Shown here piece by piece: positions 23,923-32,974 of a stretch of 64,000 nt of DNA. The position numbers and the translations under genes are program-made. The stretch's first letter is position 1. Every line of letters starts with the position of its first letter. Under the pieces are notes generated by a model that saw only the letters and a program-made list of their open reading frames with translations, was not told the origin of the DNA and did not search any database. The stretch is from JAHIYG01 sp041306075 (lineage in GTDB: Archaea; Altiarchaeota; Altiarchaeia; IMC4; SCGC-AAA252-I15). The stretch lies in assembly GCA_041306075.1 (NCBI GenBank), contig JBFYKH010000071.1:1-64000 (forward strand), given 5' to 3'.

Positions 23923-25017
23923 TTACTTCAGCCTTCTTGCTATGTGCCCCGCCAGCAGCATGTGGTCTGCAAGGACGAGGCTCATCATCGCCTCAACCAC
24001 CGGCACCGCCCTCGGGATGATGCAGGGGTCGTGCCTGCCCTCGATTTCTATGTACGCATTCCTGCCGGCGTTCAGGTCCACCGTCCTCTGCCTCCTCCTT
24101 ATGGACGCCGTCGGCTTGAAGGCCACCCTCACAAAGACCGGCATGCCGTTGGAGATTCCGCCCTGGATTCCGCCGCTGTTGTTGCTCCTCGTCCTGACGG
24201 CCCCCCCCTCATAGCAGAACTCGTCGTTGACGGCGCTGCCCCTCATCGAGGCGGCTTCGAACCCGATGCCGAACTCCACCCCCCTGGCGGCCGGGATGGA
24301 CATCAGTGCGCCGGCGATGTCAGCGGTCAGCTTCCCGAACACCGGCTCCCCGAGCCCGGCGGGCAGGTTGTATGCCGCGCACTCGACGACGCCACCGAGC
24401 GAGTCGCCGCCCCTCACAGCCTCCCTGACCTCGGCCTCCATCCTGGCCGAGTCCTCCATGCTGAGAGCCCTAGCCTTGTTCGCGTCGATGAGGTCCCTTA
24501 TGCCCTTGACCGGGGCGTCCAGCGACTCCTTCGACTTCGCGGCGCCTATCTGCTTGGCGTATGCCACGACATCTATCCCGTGGCTCATGAGGAGCTTCGC
24601 CGCGACGGCTCCCGCCGCGACCCGGCCTACGGTCTCCCTCGCGGAGCTTCTGCCGCCGCCGCGCCAGTCCACGTGGCCGTACTTCATCCTCCACGCGTAG
24701 TCGGCGTGGCCCGGCCTCGGCTTACTCATGATGTCGCGGTACCTGCTAGAGTCCGCATCGGTGTTCCTGACGACGACAGCTATCGGCGTCCCGAGCGTCC
24801 TGCCCTCGAAGACGCCCGACAAAACCTCGGCTTTGTCGGCCTCCGACCTCCGGGTGGTGAGCTCGCTCTGGCCGGGACGCCTCCTGTCCAACGCCCTCTG
24901 CACGTCCTCGACCGCGAGCTCAAGGCCGCTAGGGCACCCGTCCACGACGCAGCCTACGGCGGCGCCGTGGCTCTCCCCGAACGTCGTCGCCCTGAAGAGC
25001 CTGCCGAACGTGTTCAC
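23923..25017 (-). CDS. aroC: Chorismate synthase
   Basis: Last step of the shikimate pathway: converts EPSP to chorismate using reduced FMN. The 364 residues show the signatures TFGESHGAAVGCVVDGCPSG at the N-terminus, RPGHADYAWRMKYG in the middle with RGGGRSSARET, and RSNNSGGIQGGISNGMP. The frame starts with GTG at 25017; the TATA box shared with the divergent malic enzyme gene is 27 nt upstream, which supports it. EPSP synthase, the preceding enzyme, is at 27933-29201. Confidence 0.97.
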   Translation of the reverse strand: MNTFGRLFRATTFGESHGAAVGCVVDGCPSGLELAVEDVQRALDRRRPGQSELTTRRSEADKAEVLSGVFEGRTLGTPIAVVVRNTDADSSRYRDIMSKPRPGHADYAWRMKYGHVDWRGGGRSSARETVGRVAAGAVAAKLLMSHGIDVVAYAKQIGAAKSKESLDAPVKGIRDLIDANKARALSMEDSARMEAEVREAVRGGDSLGGVVECAAYNLPAGLGEPVFGKLTADIAGALMSIPAARGVEFGIGFEAASMRGSAVNDEFCYEGGAVRTRSNNSGGIQGGISNGMPVFVRVAFKPTASIRRRQRTVDLNAGRNAYIEIEGRHDPCIIPRAVPVVEAMMSLVLADHMLLAGHIARRLK

Positions 25018-25039
25018 CGCTTAGAGAATACGGTTCTGC

Positions 25040-25048
25040 ATATTTATC
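25040..25048. promoter_or_regulatory. Single TATA box shared by aroC and malic enzyme
   Basis: ATATTTATC (ATAAATAT on the other strand) is the only TATA-like element between the divergent starts. Its centre is about 27 nt from the aroC GTG and about 27 nt from the malic enzyme ATG, so one element can place both leaderless starts. Confidence 0.55.
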
Positions 25049-25070
25049 CCTGCGCTACCCATTTTTTTCC

Positions 25071-26435
25071 ATGTCCGACAACGAAATGATACCTGAGGAC
25101 GACCCGGCGCTCGTCTACCACCGCCGGCGGGGCCTGCAGGGCCCCGGGAAGCTTGCGACCGTGATGACGCGGCCTTTCCGCGGCAGGGAGGACCTCTCTC
25201 TGGCTTACACGCCCGGGGTAGCGAAGCCGTGCCTTGCGATACAGCGGGACCCGGACCGGGTCTACGAGTTCACCGGGAAGGGCAACACGGTCGCGGTCGT
25301 GACGGACGGCACAGCCGTCCTCGGGCTCGGCGATATCGGGCCGGCGGCGGGCCTGCCCGTGATGGAAGGCAAATCCATACTCTTCCGCATGCTGTCCGGC
25401 GTCGACTCTTTCCCCCTCTGCCTGAACACCAAGGACCCGGACAGGATAGTCGAGGCCGTGAAGGCGATAGAGCCCGGGATAGGCGGCGTCAACCTCGAGG
25501 ACATCAGCGCACCACGCTGCTTCGAAGTGGAGCGGCGGCTGAAGGAGGCGATGGGCGTGCCGGTGTTCCACGACGACCAGCACGGGACTGCCGTCGTGAC
25601 TCTCGCCGGCCTCATAAATTCGCTCTCCGTCGTCGGCAAGAGGATATCGGACGTCAGGATAGTCTTCAACGGCGCCGGGGCGGCCGGGATGGCCTGCGCC
25701 AAATTCTACATGGCGGCCGGCGTCAGGGACGTGATACTCTGCGACACCAAGGGGACCATCTACGAGGGCCGCACTGAGGGGATGAACCCCTACAAGGACG
25801 AGATAGCCAAGGTCACGAACAGGGAGGACATACGTGGGACGCTCGCGGACGCGATGAAGGGGGCGGACATATTCGCGGGCATGTCCGCCGGCAACGTCGT
25901 TTCCGAAGACATGGTGCGGTCCATGGCGGACCGCGCCATCGTATTCGCCTGCGCGAATCCCGTGCCGGAGATAATGCCCGAGAAGGCGAAGGCCGCGGGG
26001 GCGATGGTCGTTGCGACCGGCCGCTCAGACTACCCGAACCAGGTTAACAACGTCCTCGGCTTCCCTGGCATATTCCGGGGGGCGCTCGACACCAGGGCGA
26101 GGGACATCAACCACGAGATGAAGCTCGCCGCGGCGTACGCCCTGGCAGGGCTCGTCTCCGAGGAGGAGCTTGCGGAAGGAAAGGTGATTCCCGCGCCGCT
26201 CGACCCGAGGGTGGCGCCGGCCGTCGCGTCGGCAGTCGCAATCGCCGCCATGAAGAGCGGCGTCGCAAGGCTGACGGTGGATCCGAAGGACGTCGAACGC
26301 CACACCCGCGAGATGGTGGACGAGGCCCGAAGGCTCGCGGCGGTTCTGAACCCGGAAGCGCTCAGGATGCTCGAGCCGGACGCGCCCCGGACTGGCGCCA
26401 GGAGGGGGGCCGGATGGAAGAACAGGCTGAAGTGA
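25071..26435 (+). CDS. NAD(P)-dependent malic enzyme
   Basis: Oxidative decarboxylation of malate to pyruvate and CO2. The 454 residues have the malic-enzyme core: the catalytic Tyr in SLAYTPGVAKPC, Lys region EFTGKGNTVAVVTDGTAVLG, GLGDIGP, metal-binding FHDDQHGTA and the nucleotide fold FNGAGAAGMA. It lacks the phosphotransacetylase domain of long MaeB proteins. Its 3' end overlaps the fumarase alpha gene by 22 nt, linking malate use to fumarate hydration in one operon. Cofactor preference is not clear from sequence. Confidence 0.95.
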   Translation: MSDNEMIPEDDPALVYHRRRGLQGPGKLATVMTRPFRGREDLSLAYTPGVAKPCLAIQRDPDRVYEFTGKGNTVAVVTDGTAVLGLGDIGPAAGLPVMEGKSILFRMLSGVDSFPLCLNTKDPDRIVEAVKAIEPGIGGVNLEDISAPRCFEVERRLKEAMGVPVFHDDQHGTAVVTLAGLINSLSVVGKRISDVRIVFNGAGAAGMACAKFYMAAGVRDVILCDTKGTIYEGRTEGMNPYKDEIAKVTNREDIRGTLADAMKGADIFAGMSAGNVVSEDMVRSMADRAIVFACANPVPEIMPEKAKAAGAMVVATGRSDYPNQVNNVLGFPGIFRGALDTRARDINHEMKLAAAYALAGLVSEEELAEGKVIPAPLDPRVAPAVASAVAIAAMKSGVARLTVDPKDVERHTREMVDEARRLAAVLNPEALRMLEPDAPRTGARRGAGWKNRLK

Positions 26436-27265
26436 AGGCGCTCGCGAACCTCATACGCTCGTGCGCCACCGGCCTGCCGAAGGACGTCGAGGCCGCACTG
26501 CGGAAGGCGAGGGACAGGGAGTCCGGCGCGGCGACGAAGACGCTGTCGGCGATTCTCTGGAACGTCCGGCTGGCGAGGGGGAGGTCGGTCCCCCTGTGCC
26601 AGGACACAGGCACGCCCGTGTTCTACGTCACATGTCCCCCGACCGCGGACCGGAAACGCATACGCGAAGCCGTCGCCGAGGCGGTCCGGGCGGCGACGGC
26701 ATCGGTGCCCCTCAGGCCCAACGCGGCCGACCCGTTGTCGGGCGTCAACTCGGGAGACAACACCGGCGTCAACACGCCGCCCATCCATTTCGCAGAATGG
26801 GACGGGGGCTCCGTGCGGTACGAACTCCTCCTGAAGGGCGGGGGCTCGGAGAACGTCACCCGCCTCTACACGCTCCCAGACGACTCACTGTCGGCGGGGC
26901 GGGACATCGGAGGCGTCGAACGGTGCGTCCTGGCCGCCGTCCAAAAGGCGCAGGGCAACGGCTGCCCGCCGTACGTCATAGGTGTCGGCATAGGCGGTAT
27001 GGCGGACTCGTCCATCGCGCTCGCCAAGAGACAGCTCATGCGGGCGGTCGGGGACGTGAACCCGGACGGGGAGTTGAGGGCGTTCGAGAAGAGAGTCCTC
27101 GCCAAAATCAACCGCCTCGGCATAGGCCCCATGGGCCTCGGCGGCAAAACCACGGCGCTGGCCGTTAAGGCGGCAGGGCAGCACCGGCACCCGGCATCTT
27201 ACTTCGTTGCGGTCTCGTTCGGCTGCTGGGCCCTCAGGCGGGGGGCAGTGGAGGCGAAGCCGTGA
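26414..27265 (+). CDS. Fumarate hydratase class I, alpha subunit
   Basis: N-terminal half of the oxygen-sensitive [4Fe-4S] fumarase (also seen in tartrate dehydratase). The 283-residue subunit carries cluster-type Cys in VPLCQDTGTPVF and GNGCPPYVIGVGIGG, and LNPDGELRAFEK-type and GPMGLGGKTTALAVK motifs. It is encoded just before the beta subunit with a GTGA overlap and just after malic enzyme. L-tartrate or another 2-hydroxy acid is possible as substrate, but the malic enzyme neighbour favours fumarate/malate. Confidence 0.93.
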   Translation: MEEQAEVKALANLIRSCATGLPKDVEAALRKARDRESGAATKTLSAILWNVRLARGRSVPLCQDTGTPVFYVTCPPTADRKRIREAVAEAVRAATASVPLRPNAADPLSGVNSGDNTGVNTPPIHFAEWDGGSVRYELLLKGGGSENVTRLYTLPDDSLSAGRDIGGVERCVLAAVQKAQGNGCPPYVIGVGIGGMADSSIALAKRQLMRAVGDVNPDGELRAFEKRVLAKINRLGIGPMGLGGKTTALAVKAAGQHRHPASYFVAVSFGCWALRRGAVEAKP

Positions 27266-27822
27266 AGCTGAAGACGCCGCTCGACGAGCGCACGGTGAGG
27301 GCTCTTAAGGCGGGCGGCCAGGTGCAGCTCACCGGGACCATAGTCACCGCCCGCGACGCGGCCCACAAACGCCTCGTCCAGGGCGGCAGGCCACCGTTCA
27401 GCCTGAACGTCATCTACCATTGTGGCCCCATCGTCAAGGGCGGCCGCGTAATCTCAGCCGGCCCCACGACGTCGATGCGGGAGGAGCCTTACGAGGCGGA
27501 CGTCATACGGGAATACGGCGTCAGGGCTGTGATAGGGAAAGGCGGCATGGGCGAGCGGACGAGGACAGCCCTTATGAGGCACGGCTGCGTCTACCTCGCA
27601 GCCGTCGGCGGCGCCGGCGTCCTCATGGCCGACAGGATACGGCGGGTGAAGGCGGTCCACATGCTCGAGGAACTTGGGCCGACGGAGGCGTTCTGGGCGC
27701 TTGAGGTGGAGGACCTGCCGCTCACGGTAGCGATGGACGCGGCAGGCGGCAGCCTGTACGAACGGGTCGAGGAGGAGTCGCTTCGGCGCATGAAGGCGTT
27801 ATTCAACGAGGGCGCGGGTTAG
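27262..27822 (+). CDS. Fumarate hydratase class I, beta subunit
   Basis: C-terminal half of class I fumarase, 186 residues, starting with GTG inside the alpha stop codon (GTGA). Family motifs are VQLTGTIVTARDAAHKRL, IYHCGPIV, AGPTTSMREEPYEADVI and AVIGKGGMGERT. It completes an alpha-beta enzyme interconverting malate and fumarate. Confidence 0.94.
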   Translation: MKLKTPLDERTVRALKAGGQVQLTGTIVTARDAAHKRLVQGGRPPFSLNVIYHCGPIVKGGRVISAGPTTSMREEPYEADVIREYGVRAVIGKGGMGERTRTALMRHGCVYLAAVGGAGVLMADRIRRVKAVHMLEELGPTEAFWALEVEDLPLTVAMDAAGGSLYERVEEESLRRMKALFNEGAG

Positions 27823-27828
27823 CAGCTC

Positions 27829-27936
27829 CTACTTCCCCCTCAGGGAGTCCCATATCATCCCGAAGCCCAGTTTCATCTCGCTTAGGCCGTAGTCCGTCAT
27901 CGTCTTCCAGAGGCGGAACGTCCCCCTTATGTTCAT
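27829..27936 (-). CDS. Small protein coupled to aroA
   Basis: A 35-residue frame, MNIRGTFRLWKTMTDYGLSE then MKLGFGMIWDSLRGK, whose ATG overlaps the aroA stop as ATGA, the coupling used by real operon members throughout this window. It is rich in aromatic and basic residues, amphipathic, and without membrane segment. It could be a small peptide or chance; the overlap is the main support. Confidence 0.4.
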   Translation of the reverse strand: MNIRGTFRLWKTMTDYGLSEMKLGFGMIWDSLRGK

Positions 27937-29201
27937 GCTATCTTCGCCCCCAACCCGTTCATGACATCCTTGAATCCCGGGAACGTGACGTCGACGTGCT
28001 CGGCGCCTGAGACGACAGTCTCCCCCGAGGCCTTCAGCCCAGCCACCGAGAGCGCCATTATGACCCGGTGGTCCAGCCAGCCGTCCACCGCCGCGCCCCT
28101 CAGGGCGCCGCCCCGTATCGAAAGGCCGTCCGGCCTCTCAGCCACCTTGGCGCCCATCTTCGCAAGCTCGGTGGCCATCGCATTCAGCCTGTCGCACTCC
28201 TTCAGCCTCGCGTGGGCCGCGTTCACTATCTCGGTGCGTCCCCTGGCGTGCGCCCCGAGGACGGAGACTATGGGCACCAGGTCCGGCGAATCCGACAGGT
28301 CGACGGTGACTCCGGCGAGCCTCCCGTCCGAACGGACCGTGACCGAGTCCCGGCCGGTGTCCACGTCCGCCCCCATCTCGGAAAGGACGGACAGAATCCT
28401 CCTGTCCGCCTGCAGCGAGTCCGGTGCGAGGTTCCCCACCGTCACCTCCGAGTCGGTGATGGCCGCGGCCGCCAGTATGAACGCCGCCGAGCTGTAGTCC
28501 CCCTCGACGGTGTAGTCGACCGCCCGGTAGACCTGGCCGGATGCGACCGCGAACCTCCTGTACCCGCTGTTCTCGGCCTTGACGCCGTACAGCCCCATCA
28601 TCCTGACGGTCAGGTCGACGTAGGGCCTGCTCTTCAGGGGCGAAGTCAGCTCCAAGGCCACGTCAGCCTTCGCGTACGGCGACGCCATCAGGAGGGCGCT
28701 CACGAACTGGCTCGAGACGTCCCCCGGCATCCTGCATACCCCGCCCCTGAGCGGGCCCTCCACGACAGCGGGCGGCAGGCCGCCGTCCGAAGAAACCGTA
28801 ACCCCAAGCTGTGAGAGCGCGCCAAGGAGCGGCCCAAGCGGCCTCCTCCTGACGGAATCGTCCCCCGTCAGGGTGACTCTTCCCATGGCGAGCGCGGCAA
28901 GCGCGGCGCATATCCTGATTGTCGTCCCGGAGTTCAGCGTGTCCACGACGGCGTCCGGCGCCCTGAGCCTCCCGGCCGTGCCGGCGATGGACGCGCTCCC
29001 GCCGCGCAACTCGACCTTTCCCCCGAACATCCTGCACGCGTTGAATGCGGCTTCGGTGTCCCTTGACACAAGCGGCGAACGCACCGTCGAAACCCCGTCG
29101 GCGAGCAGGCTCGACAGGACGGCCCTGATGGTGTAGGACTTGCTTGCGGGCGCCTCGGCCGTTCCGCCGAGCTTCCCGGCGGGCTGAATCCTGAATTCCA
29201 T
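27933..29201 (-). CDS. aroA: 3-phosphoshikimate 1-carboxyvinyltransferase (EPSP synthase)
   Basis: Transfers enolpyruvate from PEP to shikimate-3-phosphate. The 422 residues carry the N-terminal PASKSYTIRAVLSSLLADG motif, LNSGTTIRICAALAAL, the SSQFVSALLMASPYA segment and ARLKECDRLNAMATELAKMG, with the final GWLDHRVIMALSVAG. Length is normal. aroC is about 3 kb away on the same strand but separated by a plus-strand operon. Confidence 0.96.
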   Translation of the reverse strand: MEFRIQPAGKLGGTAEAPASKSYTIRAVLSSLLADGVSTVRSPLVSRDTEAAFNACRMFGGKVELRGGSASIAGTAGRLRAPDAVVDTLNSGTTIRICAALAALAMGRVTLTGDDSVRRRPLGPLLGALSQLGVTVSSDGGLPPAVVEGPLRGGVCRMPGDVSSQFVSALLMASPYAKADVALELTSPLKSRPYVDLTVRMMGLYGVKAENSGYRRFAVASGQVYRAVDYTVEGDYSSAAFILAAAAITDSEVTVGNLAPDSLQADRRILSVLSEMGADVDTGRDSVTVRSDGRLAGVTVDLSDSPDLVPIVSVLGAHARGRTEIVNAAHARLKECDRLNAMATELAKMGAKVAERPDGLSIRGGALRGAAVDGWLDHRVIMALSVAGLKASGETVVSGAEHVDVTFPGFKDVMNGLGAKIA

Positions 29202-29305
29202 ATCCCTAGTATTACGTTTAAGTCCTGCCTGATAATAAGCCCCCTAATACTCTCTTTTATATAGCCTTTGTGAGCATATTCATAGACGCCCTGGGGTGGG
29301 ATTCC

Positions 29306-30394
29306 ATGAACGCGGGACAAGGCAACGGCAACGGCGGGGCCCAAAGGAGCGGCACCAGCACCCCGGCATTCTGCGTCGCCCTCGCCGCATCCGGCGAGTG
29401 CAAGAGGATGCCATGCGACTCGCCATCGGATGTCAACGCAGTCGTCGAGAAATCCAGGGTGGCATGGGTCAACCACTCCGTCGACGACCTCAGGGTCAGG
29501 GGCGAGGAGATAGCGACCTCGATGGGCTTCAGCGCGGGCCTGGTCTCGAAGCTGCTGGAGTCGCACTTCTCCGACTACGAGGACCGCGACAGCGAACTCG
29601 GGCTCATGGTGCCGGCGGTCACCGTGAAGAGCCTTGAGGTGACGGTCAACCCCCTCCTCATCCTCATGCGCAAGGGCATCATACTCACGATCACTAGCGG
29701 CGAGGTCTTCCGCCTAGTCCGGTTCTCCAGGTACGCGGACGCGTTCTTCAGGAAGATTCCCAAGAACGTCTCCTGGCAGGACGTCCTCACGCTGACCCTC
29801 GTCAGGATAATCGACGAGAACAACGACCGCAACTTCGACCACCTCCGGGAGATAGAGTCCCAGGCCGACGAACTCAACAAGGACCTAATGGACTCGAAGA
29901 CGTCCCGACACAAGCTCGGCCCCGCGATATACAACATGAAGCACGCCCTCATCACGTACATGAACGTCCTGTGGGCGACCCTGGACGTGATAAACAACCT
30001 CCGCTACGGCGACGCCGAGGTGATAACGGACAACAGGAAGATACTGGAGCGGATAACCGTCCTTGCGACCGACGTCACGACCCACCTTGAGCTGTCGGAG
30101 CACATGAGCGAGGTCCTCGCCTCCGGCCTCGAGGTGCTGCAGAGCATCTACAACAACCAGCTGCAGATACTCAACAACCGCCTCGCGCTGCTCGTCGCGT
30201 ACCTGACCATAATAGGGACCGCAATCCTAGTCCCGAACACGATAGCGACGGTCGCCGGCAACGGCATGTTCGAGTTCACGAAGGCCGACATCGACTGGTA
30301 CCTGGCCCTCATCGTCGGCTCCACGCTCGCGGCGACGGCGCTGTCCTGGTGGGTGGTCAAGACGATGGGCCTCCTGCCTAAGAGCCCGGAGTGA
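29306..30394 (+). CDS. CorA-like metal transporter lacking the GMN motif
   Basis: A protein of about 362 residues with the CorA layout: a soluble alpha/beta N-terminal domain, long helices (residues about 190-300) and two C-terminal spans. The first span region YNNQLQILNNRLALLVAYLT is CorA-like, but the GMN selectivity triplet after span 1 is replaced by ATVAGNGMFEF, so ion selectivity may differ. I prefer the ATG at 29306, with GGTGG 9-13 nt upstream, because the best TATA box (TTTATATA, 29256-29263) would place the transcript start after the in-frame GTG at 29270. Confidence 0.85.
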   Translation: MNAGQGNGNGGAQRSGTSTPAFCVALAASGECKRMPCDSPSDVNAVVEKSRVAWVNHSVDDLRVRGEEIATSMGFSAGLVSKLLESHFSDYEDRDSELGLMVPAVTVKSLEVTVNPLLILMRKGIILTITSGEVFRLVRFSRYADAFFRKIPKNVSWQDVLTLTLVRIIDENNDRNFDHLREIESQADELNKDLMDSKTSRHKLGPAIYNMKHALITYMNVLWATLDVINNLRYGDAEVITDNRKILERITVLATDVTTHLELSEHMSEVLASGLEVLQSIYNNQLQILNNRLALLVAYLTIIGTAILVPNTIATVAGNGMFEFTKADIDWYLALIVGSTLAATALSWWVVKTMGLLPKSPE

Positions 30395-30448
30395 CCCCAT
30401 CGTTTTTTAAACCGTCGGATGCTATTAAATACCCGGAAGGTACTTAAG

Positions 30449-30862
30449 ATGGTCAAGACCGCGAAGGAGATAATGCACCAGCACACGTTCGTCAAGGGCG
30501 AAACCTCCATACGCGATGTCGCGGAGCTAATGAGCCGCAAGAAGATAGGTTCCGTCCTGGTCGAGGTCTCCGAGGGCTTCGGCATGCTCAGCGAAAGGGA
30601 CATCGTGGTCAAGGTCATAGTCGAGGGCAAGGACCCCAAGACGGTGAAGGCGAAGGACGTCATGTCCTACCCCGTGGTGACGATAGACGCGGGCGCGGAC
30701 CTGTATAAGGTATCCAGCCTCTTCACCAGCTACGACTTCAGGCGGCTCCCGGTCATGGAGAAGGGCAAGGTCATAGGCGTGCTGACGACGCGGGACGTGG
30801 CGAAACAGTTCATACCGCAGTTTTTCAAGGAATCCTACCATTTCCGGGATTTCAGGTTCTGA
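30449..30862 (+). CDS. CBS-domain pair protein
   Basis: A 137-residue protein consisting of two CBS motifs (residues about 5-60 and 70-125), a ligand sensor for adenosine nucleotides or SAM. Typical segments are IRDVAELMSRKKIGSVLV with LSERDIV, and VVTIDAGADLYKVSSLF with GVLTTRDV. The start MVKTAKEIM follows a TATA box (CTATTAAATAC) by 23 nt. It ends shortly before the second pyrophosphatase; a link between them is possible but not shown. Confidence 0.92.
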   Translation: MVKTAKEIMHQHTFVKGETSIRDVAELMSRKKIGSVLVEVSEGFGMLSERDIVVKVIVEGKDPKTVKAKDVMSYPVVTIDAGADLYKVSSLFTSYDFRRLPVMEKGKVIGVLTTRDVAKQFIPQFFKESYHFRDFRF

Positions 30863-30910
30863 CCTGTGGACGTATTTATACTACGTCTCCGTGATTTATA
30901 GGCTAGGTGA

Positions 30911-32965
30911 TTGTGTTTGATTTGGTTCGTTTTCGGGGCGAGCATCATAGCCCTCCTGTACGCGGCCTACCTCGCCAGGTACGTCTTCAGCTTCGGACGC
31001 GGCGATAAGCGCATGCGCGAGATCGCAGACGCCATAAGCGAGGGCGCCAGCGCCTTCGTGAAACGCCAGTACGCGACGATAACCGTGCTCACCCTGATAA
31101 TAGGCGCCCTGATATTCGCGGCATACTTCCTCATTGGCGAGTCCGTAAGCGGCCTTAAGACGGCCGGCGCATTCGTCTTCGGGGCGTTCTGCTCGGGCCT
31201 AGCAGGCGTCGTCGGCATGTGGGTGTCGGTGCGCGCCAACGTCAGGGTCGCGCAGGCGTCCAAGCACGGCCTGGACGAGGCCATGAAGGTCGCATTCCGG
31301 AGCGGCGCCGTCTCCGGGATAATCATAGTCGCGCTCTCGCTCCTTGGCGTCAGCATACTCTACGCTCTGTACTCGATGGGCTCCGAGGCCACGGAAGTCC
31401 CGTTCATGATAGTCGGCTTCGGATTCGGCGCCTCCTTCGTCGCCCTGTTCGCCCAGCTCGGCGGAGGCATATACACGAAGGGAGCGGACGTCGGAGCGGA
31501 CCTCGTCGGAAAGGTCGAAGTCGACATACCCGAGGACGACCCCAGGAACCCCGCCGTCATCGCAGACCTCGTGGGAGACAACGTCGGCGACTGCGCGGGC
31601 CGCGGAGCCGACCTCTTCGAGTCCACCGCGGCCGAGAACATCGGCGCCATGATACTCGGCGTCGCCCTGTATCCGGTGTTCGGCGTCGCGGGCATACTGT
31701 TCCCGCTCGTCGCAAGGGCCGGAGGCCTCCTGGCGAGCCTGGTCGGAATCATGTCCGTGAGAGACGCGGGGGACGGCGACCCCATGTCCGCCCTCAACAG
31801 GGGATACTACATCTCCGCCATACTCTCGGCGGCGTTCCTCGCCGCGGCCACATACTACATGCTCGGCCCCCACTGGCTCCTGTTCTTCATGTGCGGCATA
31901 GTCGGGATAATCACGTCCGTCCTGATAATCTGGATAACCATCTACTACACAGAATCCCGGTACAATCCCGTGAAGTCGATAGCCGAGGCCTCGCTCACGG
32001 GCAGCGCGACCAACATCATGGTGGGGTTCGCGATAGCCCTCGAGACGACGGGGATGCCGATAGTCGTGCTGTGCGGTGCCCTCATGGCGTCATACACGCT
32101 CGGGGACTGGTCCGGGATAGCCCACGGGGGCCTCTACGGCACCGCAATCGCCACCATGGGCATGCTGAGCACATGCGCCTACGTCCTGGCCATGGACACG
32201 TTCGGCCCCATAACCGACAACGCGGGCGGCATCAACCAGATGAGCGGCCAGGCCGAGAAGTACAGGAAAATCACGGACAAGCTCGACGCGGTCGGGAACA
32301 CTACGAAGGCCCTGACTAAAGGCTACGCAATCGGCTCAGCGGCGCTCGCAGCATTCCTCCTCTTCAGCGCATACCTCGACGAGGTCACCAAGTACTCCGG
32401 CTCAGTCCCGGTCATAGACATGGCGAAGGTGCCCGTATTCGTGGGTGCCATGCTCGGGGGGATGATAGTCTTCGTCTTCTCCTCGTTCGCCATCCGGGCG
32501 GTCGGGCAGACGGCGTTCGAGGTCGTGAACGAGGTCAGGAGGCAGTTCAGGGAGATTAAGGGGCTGATGTCCGGGGACGCTAAGCCCGACTATGCTACTT
32601 GCGTCGACATCTGCACGCGCACCGCCCTGAAGGAGATGGTGCTCCCCGGCGTCTTCGTCGTCGCCGTCACAATCGCAGTCGGTATCCTACTTAAGGCTGA
32701 GGCCACGGGGGCGTTCCTCATGTCTAGCACGATAAGCGGCATACTCATGGCGCTAGTCCTCAACACCGGCGGCGGCGCGTGGGACAACGCCAAGAAGTAC
32801 ATAGAGGACGGGGCCCACGGCGGCAAGGGCAGCGAAGCCCACAAGGCCGCGGTCATCGGCGACACCATCGGCGACCCCTTCAAGGACACGGCGGGCCCGA
32901 GCCTCCACGTCCTGATAAAGCTCCTGTCCACCCTCACCCTGATACTGGTGCCCCTGTTCGTCTGA
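30911..32965 (+). CDS. hppA: Membrane ion-translocating pyrophosphatase, K+-independent type
   Basis: Second proton- or sodium-pumping pyrophosphatase, 684 residues, with DVGADLVGKVE, EDDPRNPAVIADLVGDNVGD and GDTIGDPFKDTAGPS. At the K+ site it reads GNTTKALTKG: Lys replaces Ala and Thr replaces Gly, the signature of K+-independent H+-pumping enzymes. The N-terminus is unclear: the frame begins with TTG (30911 or 30917) and no ATG fits; a TATA-like ATTTATAG lies about 20 nt upstream. It differs from the copy at 1738-3729, so the cell has both functional classes. Confidence 0.96.
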   Translation: MCLIWFVFGASIIALLYAAYLARYVFSFGRGDKRMREIADAISEGASAFVKRQYATITVLTLIIGALIFAAYFLIGESVSGLKTAGAFVFGAFCSGLAGVVGMWVSVRANVRVAQASKHGLDEAMKVAFRSGAVSGIIIVALSLLGVSILYALYSMGSEATEVPFMIVGFGFGASFVALFAQLGGGIYTKGADVGADLVGKVEVDIPEDDPRNPAVIADLVGDNVGDCAGRGADLFESTAAENIGAMILGVALYPVFGVAGILFPLVARAGGLLASLVGIMSVRDAGDGDPMSALNRGYYISAILSAAFLAAATYYMLGPHWLLFFMCGIVGIITSVLIIWITIYYTESRYNPVKSIAEASLTGSATNIMVGFAIALETTGMPIVVLCGALMASYTLGDWSGIAHGGLYGTAIATMGMLSTCAYVLAMDTFGPITDNAGGINQMSGQAEKYRKITDKLDAVGNTTKALTKGYAIGSAALAAFLLFSAYLDEVTKYSGSVPVIDMAKVPVFVGAMLGGMIVFVFSSFAIRAVGQTAFEVVNEVRRQFREIKGLMSGDAKPDYATCVDICTRTALKEMVLPGVFVVAVTIAVGILLKAEATGAFLMSSTISGILMALVLNTGGGAWDNAKKYIEDGAHGGKGSEAHKAAVIGDTIGDPFKDTAGPSLHVLIKLLSTLTLILVPLFV

Positions 32966-32974
32966 GGCTGGGGC

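Noticed and set aside
23839..25089. 416-codon plus-strand frame opposite aroC
   Set aside because: Antisense to chorismate synthase, no recognisable motif and Arg/Pro/His-rich composition.
30871..30887. ACGTA-TTTATAC-TACGT inverted repeat before the second pyrophosphatase
   Set aside because: Only 5 bp per arm around a TATA-like core; likely by chance and not clearly positioned for the uncertain start codon.
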